Shown in pieces: positions 8,313 through 17,589 of a DNA stretch of 46,011 nt. Within the stretch, counting starts at the first letter, position 1; each line of letters starts with the position of its first letter. Source of the stretch: an uncultured Prevotella sp. (lineage in GTDB: Bacteria > Bacteroidota > Bacteroidia > Bacteroidales > Bacteroidaceae). Under the pieces are notes generated by a model. It was not told where the DNA came from, searched no databases, and saw only the letters and a list, made by a program, of their open reading frames with translations. Position numbers and translations under genes: made by a program. Location of the stretch: contig ONAK01000011.1 in the NCBI GenBank assembly GCA_900315765.1, forward strand, positions 1-46,011, read 5' to 3'.

Positions 8313-10004
8313 ATGGAATCATTTCAGTGGTTAAAAGACCTTTTTACGACAACTGACTCAGTAGCGCATATCGCGCTGCTCTACGCTATTGTGATAGCGA
8401 TTGGAGTTTATTTAGGAAAAATTAAGATTTTTGGTGTTTCATTGGGTGTAACCTTTGTACTGTTTGCAGGTATTCTGGCCGGACACATCGGCTTTACTGC
8501 GCCTACACCTATTCTCACATTCGTACAGGACTTCGGACTGATCCTCTTTGTGTTCATGATTGGTCTGCAGGTAGGTCCTGGATTCTTTGAAAGCTTTGGT
8601 ACACAGGGCATCAAGCTAAATGCGATGGCCGCTACCGCCATCCTGCTGAATATCGTTGTGATGTTCGCATGCTACTACATCTTCTTCGACACAAGCAACG
8701 TTACCAATCTGCCTATGATGGTTGGTACACTGTATGGTGCCGTGACTAACACCCCGGGACTTGGTGCTGCCAACGAGGCCCTTACTACCGTATTCGGCAG
8801 CAACGCTCCACAGATTGCATCGGCCTATGCTTGCGCATACCCACTTGGTGTGCTTGGCATCATCGGCGCTATTATATTAGTAAGGTATATATGTAAGATA
8901 AAACTTGAGAAAGAAGAAAAAGACCTTGAGGCGCTCGACGAGACTAATGCCAACAAAAAGCCTTACAAAATGCACCTTGAAGTAACTAATAAATATTTGG
9001 AGGGAAAGACTCTGCTGCAGGTGCACGACTTTCTGAATCGCGACTTTGTAGTATCTCGTCTGGTTCACGAGGGTGAGCTGTTTATCCCTAACCGCGATAC
9101 CATCTTCCACCTGGGCGACCAGATGCTGATTGTATGTGCCGAGGCCGATCAGGAGGCTATCACCGCCTTTATCGGACCAAAGCTCGACATCGACTTCGAG
9201 CAGCAGGATCAGCCAATGGTTTCAAAGCGCATTGTGATTACCAATCCAAAGGTAAACGGCAAGACACTGGCTTCGCTCCACTTCTCAAGTGTTCATGGTG
9301 TTAACGTAACCCGCGTAACCCGTCATGGAATGGACATCTTTGCATCTCCTACCCTGCCTCTGCAGGTGGGCGACCGCATCATGGTTGTTGGTCCTGAGGA
9401 TGCAGTAGATAACGTAGCAAGCAAGATGGGTAACTCTCTACGCCGTCTGGATGCACCAAACATCGCTACCATCTTCGTTGGTATCTTCATCGGACTTATC
9501 TTCGGTATGTTCCCAGTTGCTATTCCTGGCATGCCTGTACCAGTAAAACTTGGTTTGGCTGGTGGCCCGCTGATTATCGCCATTCTGATTGGTCGTTATG
9601 GTTATAAGATTCATCTTGTTACCTACACCACCACATCGGCTAATATGATGCTGCGAGAAATAGGACTTGTACTCTTCCTTGCATCAGTAGGTATCAAGGC
9701 AGGAGCAGGATTCTTTGAGACTGTGGTTCAGGGCGACGGTCTGCTCTATGTGCTCACAGGTTTCCTCATCACCATCATCCCAATCCTGATTGTAGGTCCT
9801 ATCGCACGTATAAAGTTCGGTTTCAACTACTTTACCTTGGCAGGTATGTTAGCTGGTACCTATACCGACCCCCCCGCACTGGCTTATGCTAACAGCATCT
9901 GCTCGAAGGAGGCCCCTGCTCTGGGATACTCAACGGTATATCCTTTGGCGATGTTCTTACGCATCTTCACGGCCCAGATAGTAGTGCTCTTCTTCTGCGG
10001 CTAA
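8313..10004 (+). CDS. AspT/YidE/YbjL-type transporter with paired RCK_C domains
   Basis: A 563-residue inner-membrane protein of the aspartate:alanine exchanger family. It has the family layout: a membrane half (about 15-190) with the signature [16 protein letters not shown], two cytosolic TrkA_C/RCK_C regulatory domains (about 210-375), and a second membrane half (about 385-563) with the paralogous [14 protein letters not shown]. The substrate cannot be read from sequence. Members exchange small dicarboxylates or amino acids, and its place between mutase and decarboxylase genes makes a C4-dicarboxylate plausible. It lies 75 bases upstream of oadG in the same direction and probably heads that operon. 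Confidence 0.85.
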   Translation: MESFQWLKDLFTTTDSVAHIALLYAIVIAIGVYLGKIKIFGVSLGVTFVLFAGILAGHIGFTAPTPILTFVQDFGLILFVFMIGLQVGPGFFESFGTQGIKLNAMAATAILLNIVVMFACYYIFFDTSNVTNLPMMVGTLYGAVTNTPGLGAANEALTTVFGSNAPQIASAYACAYPLGVLGIIGAIILVRYICKIKLEKEEKDLEALDETNANKKPYKMHLEVTNKYLEGKTLLQVHDFLNRDFVVSRLVHEGELFIPNRDTIFHLGDQMLIVCAEADQEAITAFIGPKLDIDFEQQDQPMVSKRIVITNPKVNGKTLASLHFSSVHGVNVTRVTRHGMDIFASPTLPLQVGDRIMVVGPEDAVDNVASKMGNSLRRLDAPNIATIFVGIFIGLIFGMFPVAIPGMPVPVKLGLAGGPLIIAILIGRYGYKIHLVTYTTTSANMMLREIGLVLFLASVGIKAGAGFFETVVQGDGLLYVLTGFLITIIPILIVGPIARIKFGFNYFTLAGMLAGTYTDPPALAYANSICSKEAPALGYSTVYPLAMFLRIFTAQIVVLFFCG

Positions 10005-10015
10005 TGCCGCAGTCT

Positions 10016-10048
10016 ACTAGAAATACTAGCAATACTAGATTACCTAGA
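10016..10048 (+). repeat. Degenerate TACTAG-type tandem repeat before oadG
   Basis: ACTAG occurs at regular 9-base steps (TACTAGAAA, TACTAGCAA, TACTAGATT), followed by a diverged CCTAGAAT. The array fills most of the 75-base gap between the transporter and OadG. It is one of several short-period repeat families at gene junctions in this window. Confidence 0.6.
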
Positions 10049-10079
10049 ATAAAAATAATAATACACCAACAAAACAAAA

Positions 10080-11105
10080 ATGAAAAAAACCAGAATCCTG
10101 CTCAGCGGACTATTGCTGGTAAGCGCCACGGCGATGATGGCTCAGGGAGCCAAGAACATTCGCATTAACGAGGTGCTGACCAACAATACCGCCAGCATTC
10201 AGGATGATTACGGACAGAACCACGCATGGATTGAGTTGGAGAACACCTCGTTCACAACTTACAACGTGCGTGGTATGTATTTTACTACTGACAAGTCCGT
10301 ACTCGATCCAAAGATGAGCGTTCCAGAACGTATCAAGCGTATGAGCGTTATCCCAAGTGGTGATACTCGTACTCAGATAGGAGGACGCCAGCACCTGATC
10401 TTCTTTTGCAACTCTAACCCTGCACAGAGTAAGTTGCATCTGTCTCTCAACGTCCCCATGTCAGAACCCGTCTGGCTGGGATTCTTCAATGGTAACGCCA
10501 CTGAACTTATCGACTCAGTAACCATTCCTGCATTGGCTGCCGACCAGAGTTATGCTCGCATGACGGCCAACACTTGGGCTGTGAAATCAGCAGAAAACGT
10601 TACACCTGGCATCGAGAACTTCATTAAGACCGATGAAACCAAGGATGCCAAGCTGAAACGTGAGGATCCATACGGATTCGGTATAACCCTGCTGGCTATG
10701 GGTATCGTTTTCTTCTGTCTGGCTGTACTATTCTTATTCTTTTGGGTATTCGGACTCGTTATGCGTAACATCGAGATGGCCAAGAAGGTGGTTAACACCC
10801 AGCCTATCAAGCCTATCACCAAGACTGTTGAGGTTACTCACGACTTGGCTCACGCTACTGGAAACATCCTGCAGGACGGTCTGAAGACCAAGGGTATCGA
10901 CAAGGAGGTTTACATCGCCGTTATCTCTATGGCACTCAAGCAGTATCAGGATGATGTACACGATGTAGAAAGCGGTATCATCACCATCAAAGCTAAGGAT
11001 ACAGGATGGACTGATGAATCGAACCAAATGACACACTTCTCGAAGCCTGTCATTCCAACATCGCACAATGCTCCAAGTATACCTACAACACCAGAGATTC
11101 GTTAA
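10080..11105 (+). CDS. OadG-like subunit of Na+-pumping decarboxylase with lamin-tail domain
   Basis: A 341-residue membrane protein. Residues 1-22 are a signal peptide ending at Ala-Gln. Residues about 25-165 form a periplasmic lamin-tail-like domain (IRINEVLTNN, WIELEN). Residues 201-228 are one membrane helix in the typical OAD_gamma context (GITLLAMGIVFFC). The C-terminal 110 residues are cytosolic. In oxaloacetate and methylmalonyl-CoA decarboxylases the gamma subunit anchors the alpha subunit to the sodium pump. Classical gamma subunits are about 80-120 residues, so the periplasmic addition is a Bacteroidetes-type elaboration. It is followed 17 bases later by the biotin carrier and then OadB. 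No alpha subunit lies here. Confidence 0.8.
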   Translation: MKKTRILLSGLLLVSATAMMAQGAKNIRINEVLTNNTASIQDDYGQNHAWIELENTSFTTYNVRGMYFTTDKSVLDPKMSVPERIKRMSVIPSGDTRTQIGGRQHLIFFCNSNPAQSKLHLSLNVPMSEPVWLGFFNGNATELIDSVTIPALAADQSYARMTANTWAVKSAENVTPGIENFIKTDETKDAKLKREDPYGFGITLLAMGIVFFCLAVLFLFFWVFGLVMRNIEMAKKVVNTQPIKPITKTVEVTHDLAHATGNILQDGLKTKGIDKEVYIAVISMALKQYQDDVHDVESGIITIKAKDTGWTDESNQMTHFSKPVIPTSHNAPSIPTTPEIR

Positions 11106-11122
11106 TTTCAATATTTTAGACT

Positions 11123-11575
11123 ATGAATAAGTATCAATATAAAGTACAAGGCGTAGATTACGACGTAGAGATAGAAGAAGTGGAGGGAAACGTAGCCAAA
11201 GTAATAGTAAATGGCGTGCGTTTCGATGTAGAGCTGAAACAGCCCATCAACCCCACAAGTAGCCTTAAGAAGGTTCACGTAGAGGCTCCAAAAGCTGTGG
11301 CTCGTCCAGCTGTAGCTCCTGCTGCAGCACCAGCTGCCGACAAGCCTATGGCTGCTGGAACAGGTTCGGCCATCAAGGCTCCGCTACCAGGAACTATCAT
11401 CGACCTGAAGGTAAATGTTGGCGACACCGTGAAGCAAGGCGACGTGGTTCTGGTGCTCGAGGCTATGAAGATGCAGAACAACATCGAATCAGAATACGCA
11501 GGCACAGTTACATCTATCACCGTTAAGCCAGGTGAAAGCGTAATGGAAGGCACTGTCCTCATGACAATAGGATAA
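11123..11575 (+). CDS. Biotin carboxyl carrier subunit of Na+-pumping decarboxylase
   Basis: A 150-residue biotinyl protein. An N-terminal domain (1-45) is joined by an Ala/Pro-rich flexible linker (about 54-80) to a C-terminal biotinyl domain with the canonical EAMKM, where Lys116 is biotinylated. It carries the carboxyl group from the alpha-subunit carboxyltransferase to the membrane beta subunit. Its place between oadG and oadB assigns it to the decarboxylase rather than to acetyl-CoA carboxylase. Its stop codon sits inside a short repeat that runs to the next start. Confidence 0.88.
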   Translation: MNKYQYKVQGVDYDVEIEEVEGNVAKVIVNGVRFDVELKQPINPTSSLKKVHVEAPKAVARPAVAPAAAPAADKPMAAGTGSAIKAPLPGTIIDLKVNVGDTVKQGDVVLVLEAMKMQNNIESEYAGTVTSITVKPGESVMEGTVLMTIG

Positions 11576-11594
11576 TTGACAATTGATAATTATG
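11571..11594 (+). repeat. AATTGA/ATAATT repeat spanning a stop and a start codon
   Basis: AATTGAC, AATTGAT and AATTAT follow one another between the biotin-carrier stop (11573-11575) and the oadB ATG (11592). The segment is also an imperfect palindrome. It overlaps both coding boundaries, so it may tune translational coupling. Confidence 0.55.
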
Positions 11595-12749
11595 GATTTA
11601 GGACAGTTTATCATACAGAACTTTCATGAGTTTCTTACCTATACAGCATTTGCCAATGCTACGGTAGGAAATTTGATCATGATTGCCGTGGGAGCCTTCT
11701 TTATCTGGCTTGCCATTAAGAAAGACTTTGAACCATTGCTGCTCGTCCCCATCGGGCTGGGCATCATTCTGGGTAATATCCCTTTCCGTGCTGATGCAGG
11801 ATTAGAGATAGGACTATATGAGGACAACTCGGTGCTGAACATCTTCTATCAAGGTGTGCGCCAAGGTTGGTATCCTCCACTTATTTTCCTTGGTATTGGT
11901 GCAATGACCGACTTCACAGCGCTGCTTGCTAACCCCAAGTTGATGCTCATTGGAGCTTCGGCTCAGTTTGGTATCTTTGGCGCTTATATGGTTGCTCTGG
12001 CCATGGGATTCGAGCCCTCACAGGCTGCTGGTATCGCCATTATCGGTGGTGCCGATGGTCCTACAGCCATCTTCCTGAGTTCAAAGCTCTCACCAAACTT
12101 GATGGGTGCCATCGCAGTATGTGCCTACTCTTATATGGCACTGGTGCCTGTTATTCAGCCATTTATCATGCGATTGCTCACCACCAAGAAGGAGCGCGTT
12201 ATCAAGATGAAGCCAGGTCGTGAAGTATCACAGACAGAGCGCATTCTGTTCCCTATCATCGGACTTCTGCTTACTACATTCATCGTACCTTCTGGTCTGC
12301 CCCTGTTGGGTATGCTGTTCTTCGGAAACCTGTTGAAGGAGAGCGGAAAGACTACCCGTCTGGCCAAGACTGCTGGTGCAGCTCTGAATGATATCGTAGT
12401 CATGCTGCTTGGTCTTACCGTAGGTTGCTCTACTCAGGCCAGCGAGTTCCTGACTTTCAATACCATCAAGATTTTCGCCCTTGGTGCCATGGCATTTATG
12501 ATTGCCACTGCATCGGGAGTATGTTTCGTAAAATTGATGAATCTGTTCCTGCCAGAAAGCAAGAAACTCAACCCACTCATCGGAAATGCTGGAGTGAGCG
12601 CAGTGCCTATGGCAGCACGTATATCAAATAATCTTGGTCTGGAATACGACCGTCATAACTTCCTGCTGATGCACGCTATGGGTCCAAACGTAGCAGGTGT
12701 CATCGGATCGGCAGTAGCCGCAGGAGCATTATTAGGATTCTTATCATGA
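11592..12749 (+). CDS. Na+-translocating decarboxylase beta subunit (OadB/MmdB family)
   Basis: A 385-residue polytopic membrane protein that decarboxylates the carboxybiotin of the carrier subunit and exports sodium. Family hallmarks are GGADGPTAIFLSSKLSP in the middle, with the Asp that binds sodium and the carboxyl donor, and NAGVSAVPMAARISN near the C-terminus. ATG 11592 is preferred to the in-frame TTG 11583, which lies in the repeat. The stop overlaps the ATG of the next gene (ATGA). The enzyme could be oxaloacetate or methylmalonyl-CoA decarboxylase; the missing alpha subunit would decide. Confidence 0.88.
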   Translation: MDLGQFIIQNFHEFLTYTAFANATVGNLIMIAVGAFFIWLAIKKDFEPLLLVPIGLGIILGNIPFRADAGLEIGLYEDNSVLNIFYQGVRQGWYPPLIFLGIGAMTDFTALLANPKLMLIGASAQFGIFGAYMVALAMGFEPSQAAGIAIIGGADGPTAIFLSSKLSPNLMGAIAVCAYSYMALVPVIQPFIMRLLTTKKERVIKMKPGREVSQTERILFPIIGLLLTTFIVPSGLPLLGMLFFGNLLKESGKTTRLAKTAGAALNDIVVMLLGLTVGCSTQASEFLTFNTIKIFALGAMAFMIATASGVCFVKLMNLFLPESKKLNPLIGNAGVSAVPMAARISNNLGLEYDRHNFLLMHAMGPNVAGVIGSAVAAGALLGFLS

Positions 12750-13339
12750 ATATGAGACCCAAGATAGCAATCATCGACCCCAACACCCTCTCGGCGTTGG
12801 GGTTGAAGGCTATTCTTCAAAATGTCATGCCAATTTTGACAGTTGACACATTCGGATCGCTATCAGAGTTACAAGCCAACGAACCGGATAGTTATTTTCA
12901 CTATTTCACAGCTATGGCCATTGTGCTGGAAGATATGCAATTCTTTACAGAGCGAAAGCGCAAGACTATTGTTCTCACACTATCGCTCGACACCATGTCG
13001 CAACTTTCAGATTTCAAATGCCTCTGTGTAAATGTTCCAGAGCCAGAATTAGTACGTTCGCTATTGATGCTTGAACAGCATGCCCATGGCCGAGGCGAGA
13101 ACCTACCGCCCATGCCAGAGATATTGAACAGAAAAATTCTATCTGACAGAGAAATCGAAGTGATGTCGCTTATTGTTCAAGGGTACATCAATAAAGAAAT
13201 TGCCGACAAACTAAATATCGGCCTGGCCACAGTCATTACCCACCGTAAGAACATTATGGATAAATTGGGTATGAAGAGCGTATCGGCTCTTACAATCTAT
13301 GCCGTGATGCACGGATATGTTGATATCAATAAAATATAA
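12746..13339 (+). CDS. LuxR-type regulator with receiver-like N-terminus
   Basis: A 197-residue protein. The N-terminus (IAIIDPNTLSALGLKAIL) resembles a response-regulator receiver, but the expected phospho-acceptor strand reads AMAIVLEDMQFF with no clear conserved Asp, so phosphorylation is doubtful. Residues about 133-193 are a complete LuxR/FixJ helix-turn-helix (LSDREIEVMSLIVQGYINKE, then TVITHRKNIMDKLG). Its ATG overlaps the oadB stop (ATGA), which implies coupled translation with the sodium-pump genes. It probably senses a state linked to them or controls them. The target is unknown. Confidence 0.85.
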   Translation: MNMRPKIAIIDPNTLSALGLKAILQNVMPILTVDTFGSLSELQANEPDSYFHYFTAMAIVLEDMQFFTERKRKTIVLTLSLDTMSQLSDFKCLCVNVPEPELVRSLLMLEQHAHGRGENLPPMPEILNRKILSDREIEVMSLIVQGYINKEIADKLNIGLATVITHRKNIMDKLGMKSVSALTIYAVMHGYVDINKI

Positions 13340-13348
13340 AATACACTT

Positions 13349-14788
13349 ATGAAACCACTAAACAAACAGTTTGCTCCTAAGAGCGTAATGCCTGAGAAGG
13401 TTATTCAGTTTGGCGAAGGAAATTTCCTCCGCGCATTTGTTGATTGGATTATCTGGAATATGGACCAGAAGACCGATTTCAATGGATCGGTTGTTGTTGT
13501 ACAGCCTATTGAAAAAGGAATGGTAGACTGTTTGAACGGTCAAGACTGCTTGTACCACGTAAACCTGCAGGGACGCGAGAACGGCAAAGCAGTTAATACT
13601 ATTGAGCGTATCGACGTTATAAGCCGCGCGCTGAATCCCTATACACAGAATGCAGCCTTTTTGGCATTGGCCGACCAGCCCGAGATGCGTTTCGTCATCT
13701 CAAACACTACTGAGGCCGGTATAGCATTCGACCCATCATGCAAGCTGGACGATGCTCCAGCCAGCAGCTATCCAGGCAAACTGGTTCAGCTGTTATATCG
13801 TCGCTATCAGACTTTTAATGGTGACAGAACCAAGGGACTTATCATCTTCCCATGCGAGTTGATTTTCCTGAATGGTCATGTTTTGAAAGATTGTATTTAC
13901 AAATATATAGAATTGTGGAAACTCGGCGAAGACTTCAAAAAGTGGTTCGAAGAGGCTTGTGGCGTATATGCCACCCTCGTTGACCGTATCGTACCAGGAT
14001 TTCCACGTAAGGATATCGCTGAAATTCAGGAGAAGATTTCTTATCGCGACAATATGGTTGTTCAGGCAGAGAATTTCCACCTGTGGGTAATCGAGGCACC
14101 AAGAGATGTTGCGAAGGAGTTCCCTGCTGACAAGGCTGGTCTGCATGTTCTCTTCGTACCATCAGAGGAACCATACCACAAGCGTAAGGTTACCCTGCTG
14201 AATGGTCCTCATACAGTACTGAGTCCTGTAGCCTTCCTCAGCGGCATCAACATCGTTCGCGATGCCTGCAACCACGAAATTATTGGCGAGTATATCCACA
14301 AGGTACAGTTCGACGAGCTGATGCAGACACTCGATCTGCCATTGGACCAGCTTGAGAAGTTTGCTGGCGATGTTTTGGAGCGTTTTGACAACCCATACGT
14401 CGACCATCAGGTGACAAGCATTATGCTGAACTCGTTCCCTAAGTTTCAAACTCGCGATCTGCCTGGACTGAAGATTTATCTGGAGCGCAAGGGCGAACTG
14501 CCAAAGGGACTTGTATTTGGTTTAGCAGCTATCATCACCTATTATAAGGGTGGTAAGCGCGATGATGGTGTCGAAATTGTTCCCAACGACGACCCGAAGA
14601 TTATGGATCTACTGAAAGAGCTTTGGGCTACTGGCGACACGCAAAAGGTAACAGATGGTGTACTTGGGGCCGAGTTTATCTGGCAGGAGAATCTGAACAA
14701 GATTCCAGGTCTGAACGACATGGTGAAGCAGGATCTCGATCTCATCAATAGTGTTGGTATGCTTGAGGCCGTAAAGAGTATTATTTAA
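13349..14788 (+). CDS. uxaB: Tagaturonate reductase (altronate oxidoreductase)
   Basis: A 479-residue member of the long-chain mannitol dehydrogenase family. [20 protein letters not shown] near the N-terminus is the UxaB-type nucleotide-binding start. [11 protein letters not shown] and the C-terminal substrate domain with the lysine-containing [11 protein letters not shown] also fit. It reduces D-tagaturonate to D-altronate with NADH in galacturonate (pectin) catabolism. No other pectin gene is nearby. It follows the regulator by 9 bases and its stop overlaps the uvrA ATG (TAATG). Confidence 0.85.
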   Translation: MKPLNKQFAPKSVMPEKVIQFGEGNFLRAFVDWIIWNMDQKTDFNGSVVVVQPIEKGMVDCLNGQDCLYHVNLQGRENGKAVNTIERIDVISRALNPYTQNAAFLALADQPEMRFVISNTTEAGIAFDPSCKLDDAPASSYPGKLVQLLYRRYQTFNGDRTKGLIIFPCELIFLNGHVLKDCIYKYIELWKLGEDFKKWFEEACGVYATLVDRIVPGFPRKDIAEIQEKISYRDNMVVQAENFHLWVIEAPRDVAKEFPADKAGLHVLFVPSEEPYHKRKVTLLNGPHTVLSPVAFLSGINIVRDACNHEIIGEYIHKVQFDELMQTLDLPLDQLEKFAGDVLERFDNPYVDHQVTSIMLNSFPKFQTRDLPGLKIYLERKGELPKGLVFGLAAIITYYKGGKRDDGVEIVPNDDPKIMDLLKELWATGDTQKVTDGVLGAEFIWQENLNKIPGLNDMVKQDLDLINSVGMLEAVKSII

Positions 14789-17580
14789 TGAATGATTCTA
14801 TAGAGATAAAAGGGGCAAGAGTCAATAACCTTAAAAACATTGATGTCAAGATTCCCCGTAACCAATTCGTAGTAATTGCCGGAGTCAGTGGCTCCGGCAA
14901 ATCATCTTTGGCCTTCGATACACTATATGCCGAAGGTCAACGTCGTTATGTAGAGAGTTTGTCGAGTTATGCCCGACAGTTTCTTGGCAGAATGAATAAA
15001 CCTGAGTGCGATTTTATACGAGGTATACCTCCTGCCATCGCCATCGAGCAGAAGGTTATATCCAGAAATCCACGAAGCACCGTTGGTACAAGTACAGAGA
15101 TTTACGAATATCTCCGACTACTCTATGCCCGCATAGGTCATACCTATTCGCCCATAAGTGGATGTGAGGTCAAGAAGCACTCAACAGAGGATGTGGTGCA
15201 GAAGATGCTTGAGTTCTCTAAAGGAACCCGATTTGTAGTTATGGCTCCTATCCATCTTCACGAGGGCCGCACGATGGAGCAACAGCTCAAGACATACCAG
15301 CTTGAAGGCTATGCCCGCATCTACGTAGATGGCGATTTCCAAAGAATCGATGATTATCTGGCTAGTAATGCTAGTAATACAAACATCTACCTAGTCATCG
15401 ACCGCCTATCTGTTGATGATACCAAGGATGTTATCGCCCGCCTTGTAGACTCTGCAGAAACAGCTTTCTACGAGGGACATGGCGAATTAAGACTCCTATT
15501 CCCGCCTACCATCTTCTATGATTTCTCGATGAAATTCGAGGCTGATGGTATGACTTTCGAGGAACCTTCCGACCAGATGTTCTCATTCAATTCGCCAGCA
15601 GGAGCTTGCCCAGAGTGTCAAGGCTTCGGACGTATCATCGGCATTGACGAGAAGCTGGTTATCCCCAACTCCACCCTTTCTGTTTACGATGGATGTGTGG
15701 TATGTTGGCATGGCGAAAGAATGAAAGAGTGGAAAGAATGGTTCTGTCGCAATGCGGCAAAAGACGATTTTCCCATCTTCGAGCCATACATGAATCTTAG
15801 TCAGAAGCATAAAGACTGGTTATGGCACGGACTTCCCTCCGACAAGGGGAAAAGCGAGAAACCATGTATCGACACCTTCTTTGATATGGTACGCGAGAAC
15901 CAGTACAAGATACAATACAGAGTAATGCTGGCTAGATACAGAGGCAAGACAAACTGCCCAAAGTGTCATGGAACACGTTTGAAACCAGAAGCCGACTATG
16001 TGAAGATAGGCGGACGCAGCATCACCGATCTTGTTCAAATGCCTGTAATTAAGGTAAAAGAATGGTTTGAACACCTGGAGCTCGACGAGCACGATGCAGA
16101 AATCGGAAAGCGCCTTCTTACTGAGATAAAGAACCGACTCCAGTTCCTGCTTGATGTGGGTCTTGGTTATCTTACGCTGAACCGCCTTTCAAATACACTT
16201 TCTGGTGGAGAAAGCCAGCGTATCAACCTATGTACATCGTTAGGCAGCTCGCTTGTTGGCTCACTGTATATTCTCGATGAGCCCAGTATTGGTCTGCACT
16301 CAAGAGATACCAATCGCTTGATTCATGTACTCAAAGAACTGCAATCATTAGGAAACACCGTTGTTGTAGTTGAGCACGATGAAGAGATTATGCGTGCTGC
16401 TGACCACTTGATAGATATTGGTCCTGATGCAGGACGACTTGGTGGAGAAGTGGTGTTCGATGGTGATGCAAAAGAGGTTAACAAAGCTTCGCTTAAAAAG
16501 TGGCCCAAGAGCTATACGGTAAAATATCTTCTTCATGAAGAAGAAATACCCGTACCCAAGTCACGCCGCCCATGGAACAGATTCATCAACATTAAGGGTG
16601 CCCGCATGAACAATCTAAAAGGTATCGATGTCAAGATTCCACTCAACGTGATGACCGTAGTGACGGGAGTTTCCGGTTCAGGCAAATCTAGTCTGATAAA
16701 GGGAATCCTCTATCCCGCCATACGTCGCCGTATTGGTGAAGCGTGCGATGCCCCTGGCGAGTATATGGGACTTGAAGGCGATATGGATGCTATCAAGCAC
16801 ATTGAGTTTGTTGATCAGAATCCTATAGGTAAGAGCACACGCTCTAACCCTGCAACATATGTAAAGGCCTACGATGCTATCCGCGAACTTTATGCAGAAC
16901 AGCCTCTCTCAAAGCAAATGGGATTCACTCCCCAATACTTCTCGTTTAATGCCGATGGCGGACGATGTGAAGAATGTAAGGGTGCGGGAGTGATTACTGT
17001 AGAGATGCAGTTTATGGCCGACTTGGTGCTAGAGTGTGAGGCATGTCATGGACACCGTTTCAAAAAAGAGATTCTCGACGTAAACTATCATGGGAAGAAT
17101 GTTGATGACATTTTGAACATGACCATCACAGAGGCTATCGACTTCTTCAACGAACATGGCGATGCCACCATCGTTAAGCGTCTGAAAACTCTCGAAGACG
17201 TCGGCTTAGGCTACATAAAACTTGGACAGAACTCTTCTTCGCTTTCTGGTGGAGAAAACCAACGCGTAAAGTTGGCTTACTTTATCGGGCAAGAGAAACA
17301 GGAGCCTACGCTCTTCATCTTCGACGAGCCTACCACAGGTCTGCATTTCCACGATATCCAAAGACTGCTTAAAGCCTTCGATGCCTTGATAGCCAGAGGG
17401 CATTCCGTCCTCATTATCGAGCACAATATGGAGGTGATTAAATGTGCCGACCATGTGATAGACCTTGGGCCAGACGGAGGCGACAAAGGCGGCAACCTGG
17501 TAATTGCGGGAACGCCCGAAGAAGTTGCAGCATGCGAGAATAGTCTGACGGGCAAATACCTAAAAGACAAATTAGAATAA
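14788..17580 (+). CDS. uvrA: Excinuclease ABC subunit A
   Basis: A 930-residue nucleotide excision repair damage sensor, full length for the family. It has two ABC modules with Walker A loops ([11 protein letters not shown] near residue 32 and [13 protein letters not shown] near 630), two LSGGE signatures, and Walker B/Q loops ending DEPSIGLH and DEPTTGLH. Its zinc-binding Cys pairs are [23 protein letters not shown] and CEACHGH. It starts one base inside the uxaB stop and is followed by a TTG-started gene 9 bases later. A TAG-containing stretch (AGTAATGCTAGTAATAC near 15364) encodes a small non-conserved loop. Confidence 0.95.
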   Translation: MNDSIEIKGARVNNLKNIDVKIPRNQFVVIAGVSGSGKSSLAFDTLYAEGQRRYVESLSSYARQFLGRMNKPECDFIRGIPPAIAIEQKVISRNPRSTVGTSTEIYEYLRLLYARIGHTYSPISGCEVKKHSTEDVVQKMLEFSKGTRFVVMAPIHLHEGRTMEQQLKTYQLEGYARIYVDGDFQRIDDYLASNASNTNIYLVIDRLSVDDTKDVIARLVDSAETAFYEGHGELRLLFPPTIFYDFSMKFEADGMTFEEPSDQMFSFNSPAGACPECQGFGRIIGIDEKLVIPNSTLSVYDGCVVCWHGERMKEWKEWFCRNAAKDDFPIFEPYMNLSQKHKDWLWHGLPSDKGKSEKPCIDTFFDMVRENQYKIQYRVMLARYRGKTNCPKCHGTRLKPEADYVKIGGRSITDLVQMPVIKVKEWFEHLELDEHDAEIGKRLLTEIKNRLQFLLDVGLGYLTLNRLSNTLSGGESQRINLCTSLGSSLVGSLYILDEPSIGLHSRDTNRLIHVLKELQSLGNTVVVVEHDEEIMRAADHLIDIGPDAGRLGGEVVFDGDAKEVNKASLKKWPKSYTVKYLLHEEEIPVPKSRRPWNRFINIKGARMNNLKGIDVKIPLNVMTVVTGVSGSGKSSLIKGILYPAIRRRIGEACDAPGEYMGLEGDMDAIKHIEFVDQNPIGKSTRSNPATYVKAYDAIRELYAEQPLSKQMGFTPQYFSFNADGGRCEECKGAGVITVEMQFMADLVLECEACHGHRFKKEILDVNYHGKNVDDILNMTITEAIDFFNEHGDATIVKRLKTLEDVGLGYIKLGQNSSSLSGGENQRVKLAYFIGQEKQEPTLFIFDEPTTGLHFHDIQRLLKAFDALIARGHSVLIIEHNMEVIKCADHVIDLGPDGGDKGGNLVIAGTPEEVAACENSLTGKYLKDKLE

Positions 17581-17589
17581 GAAGATAAC

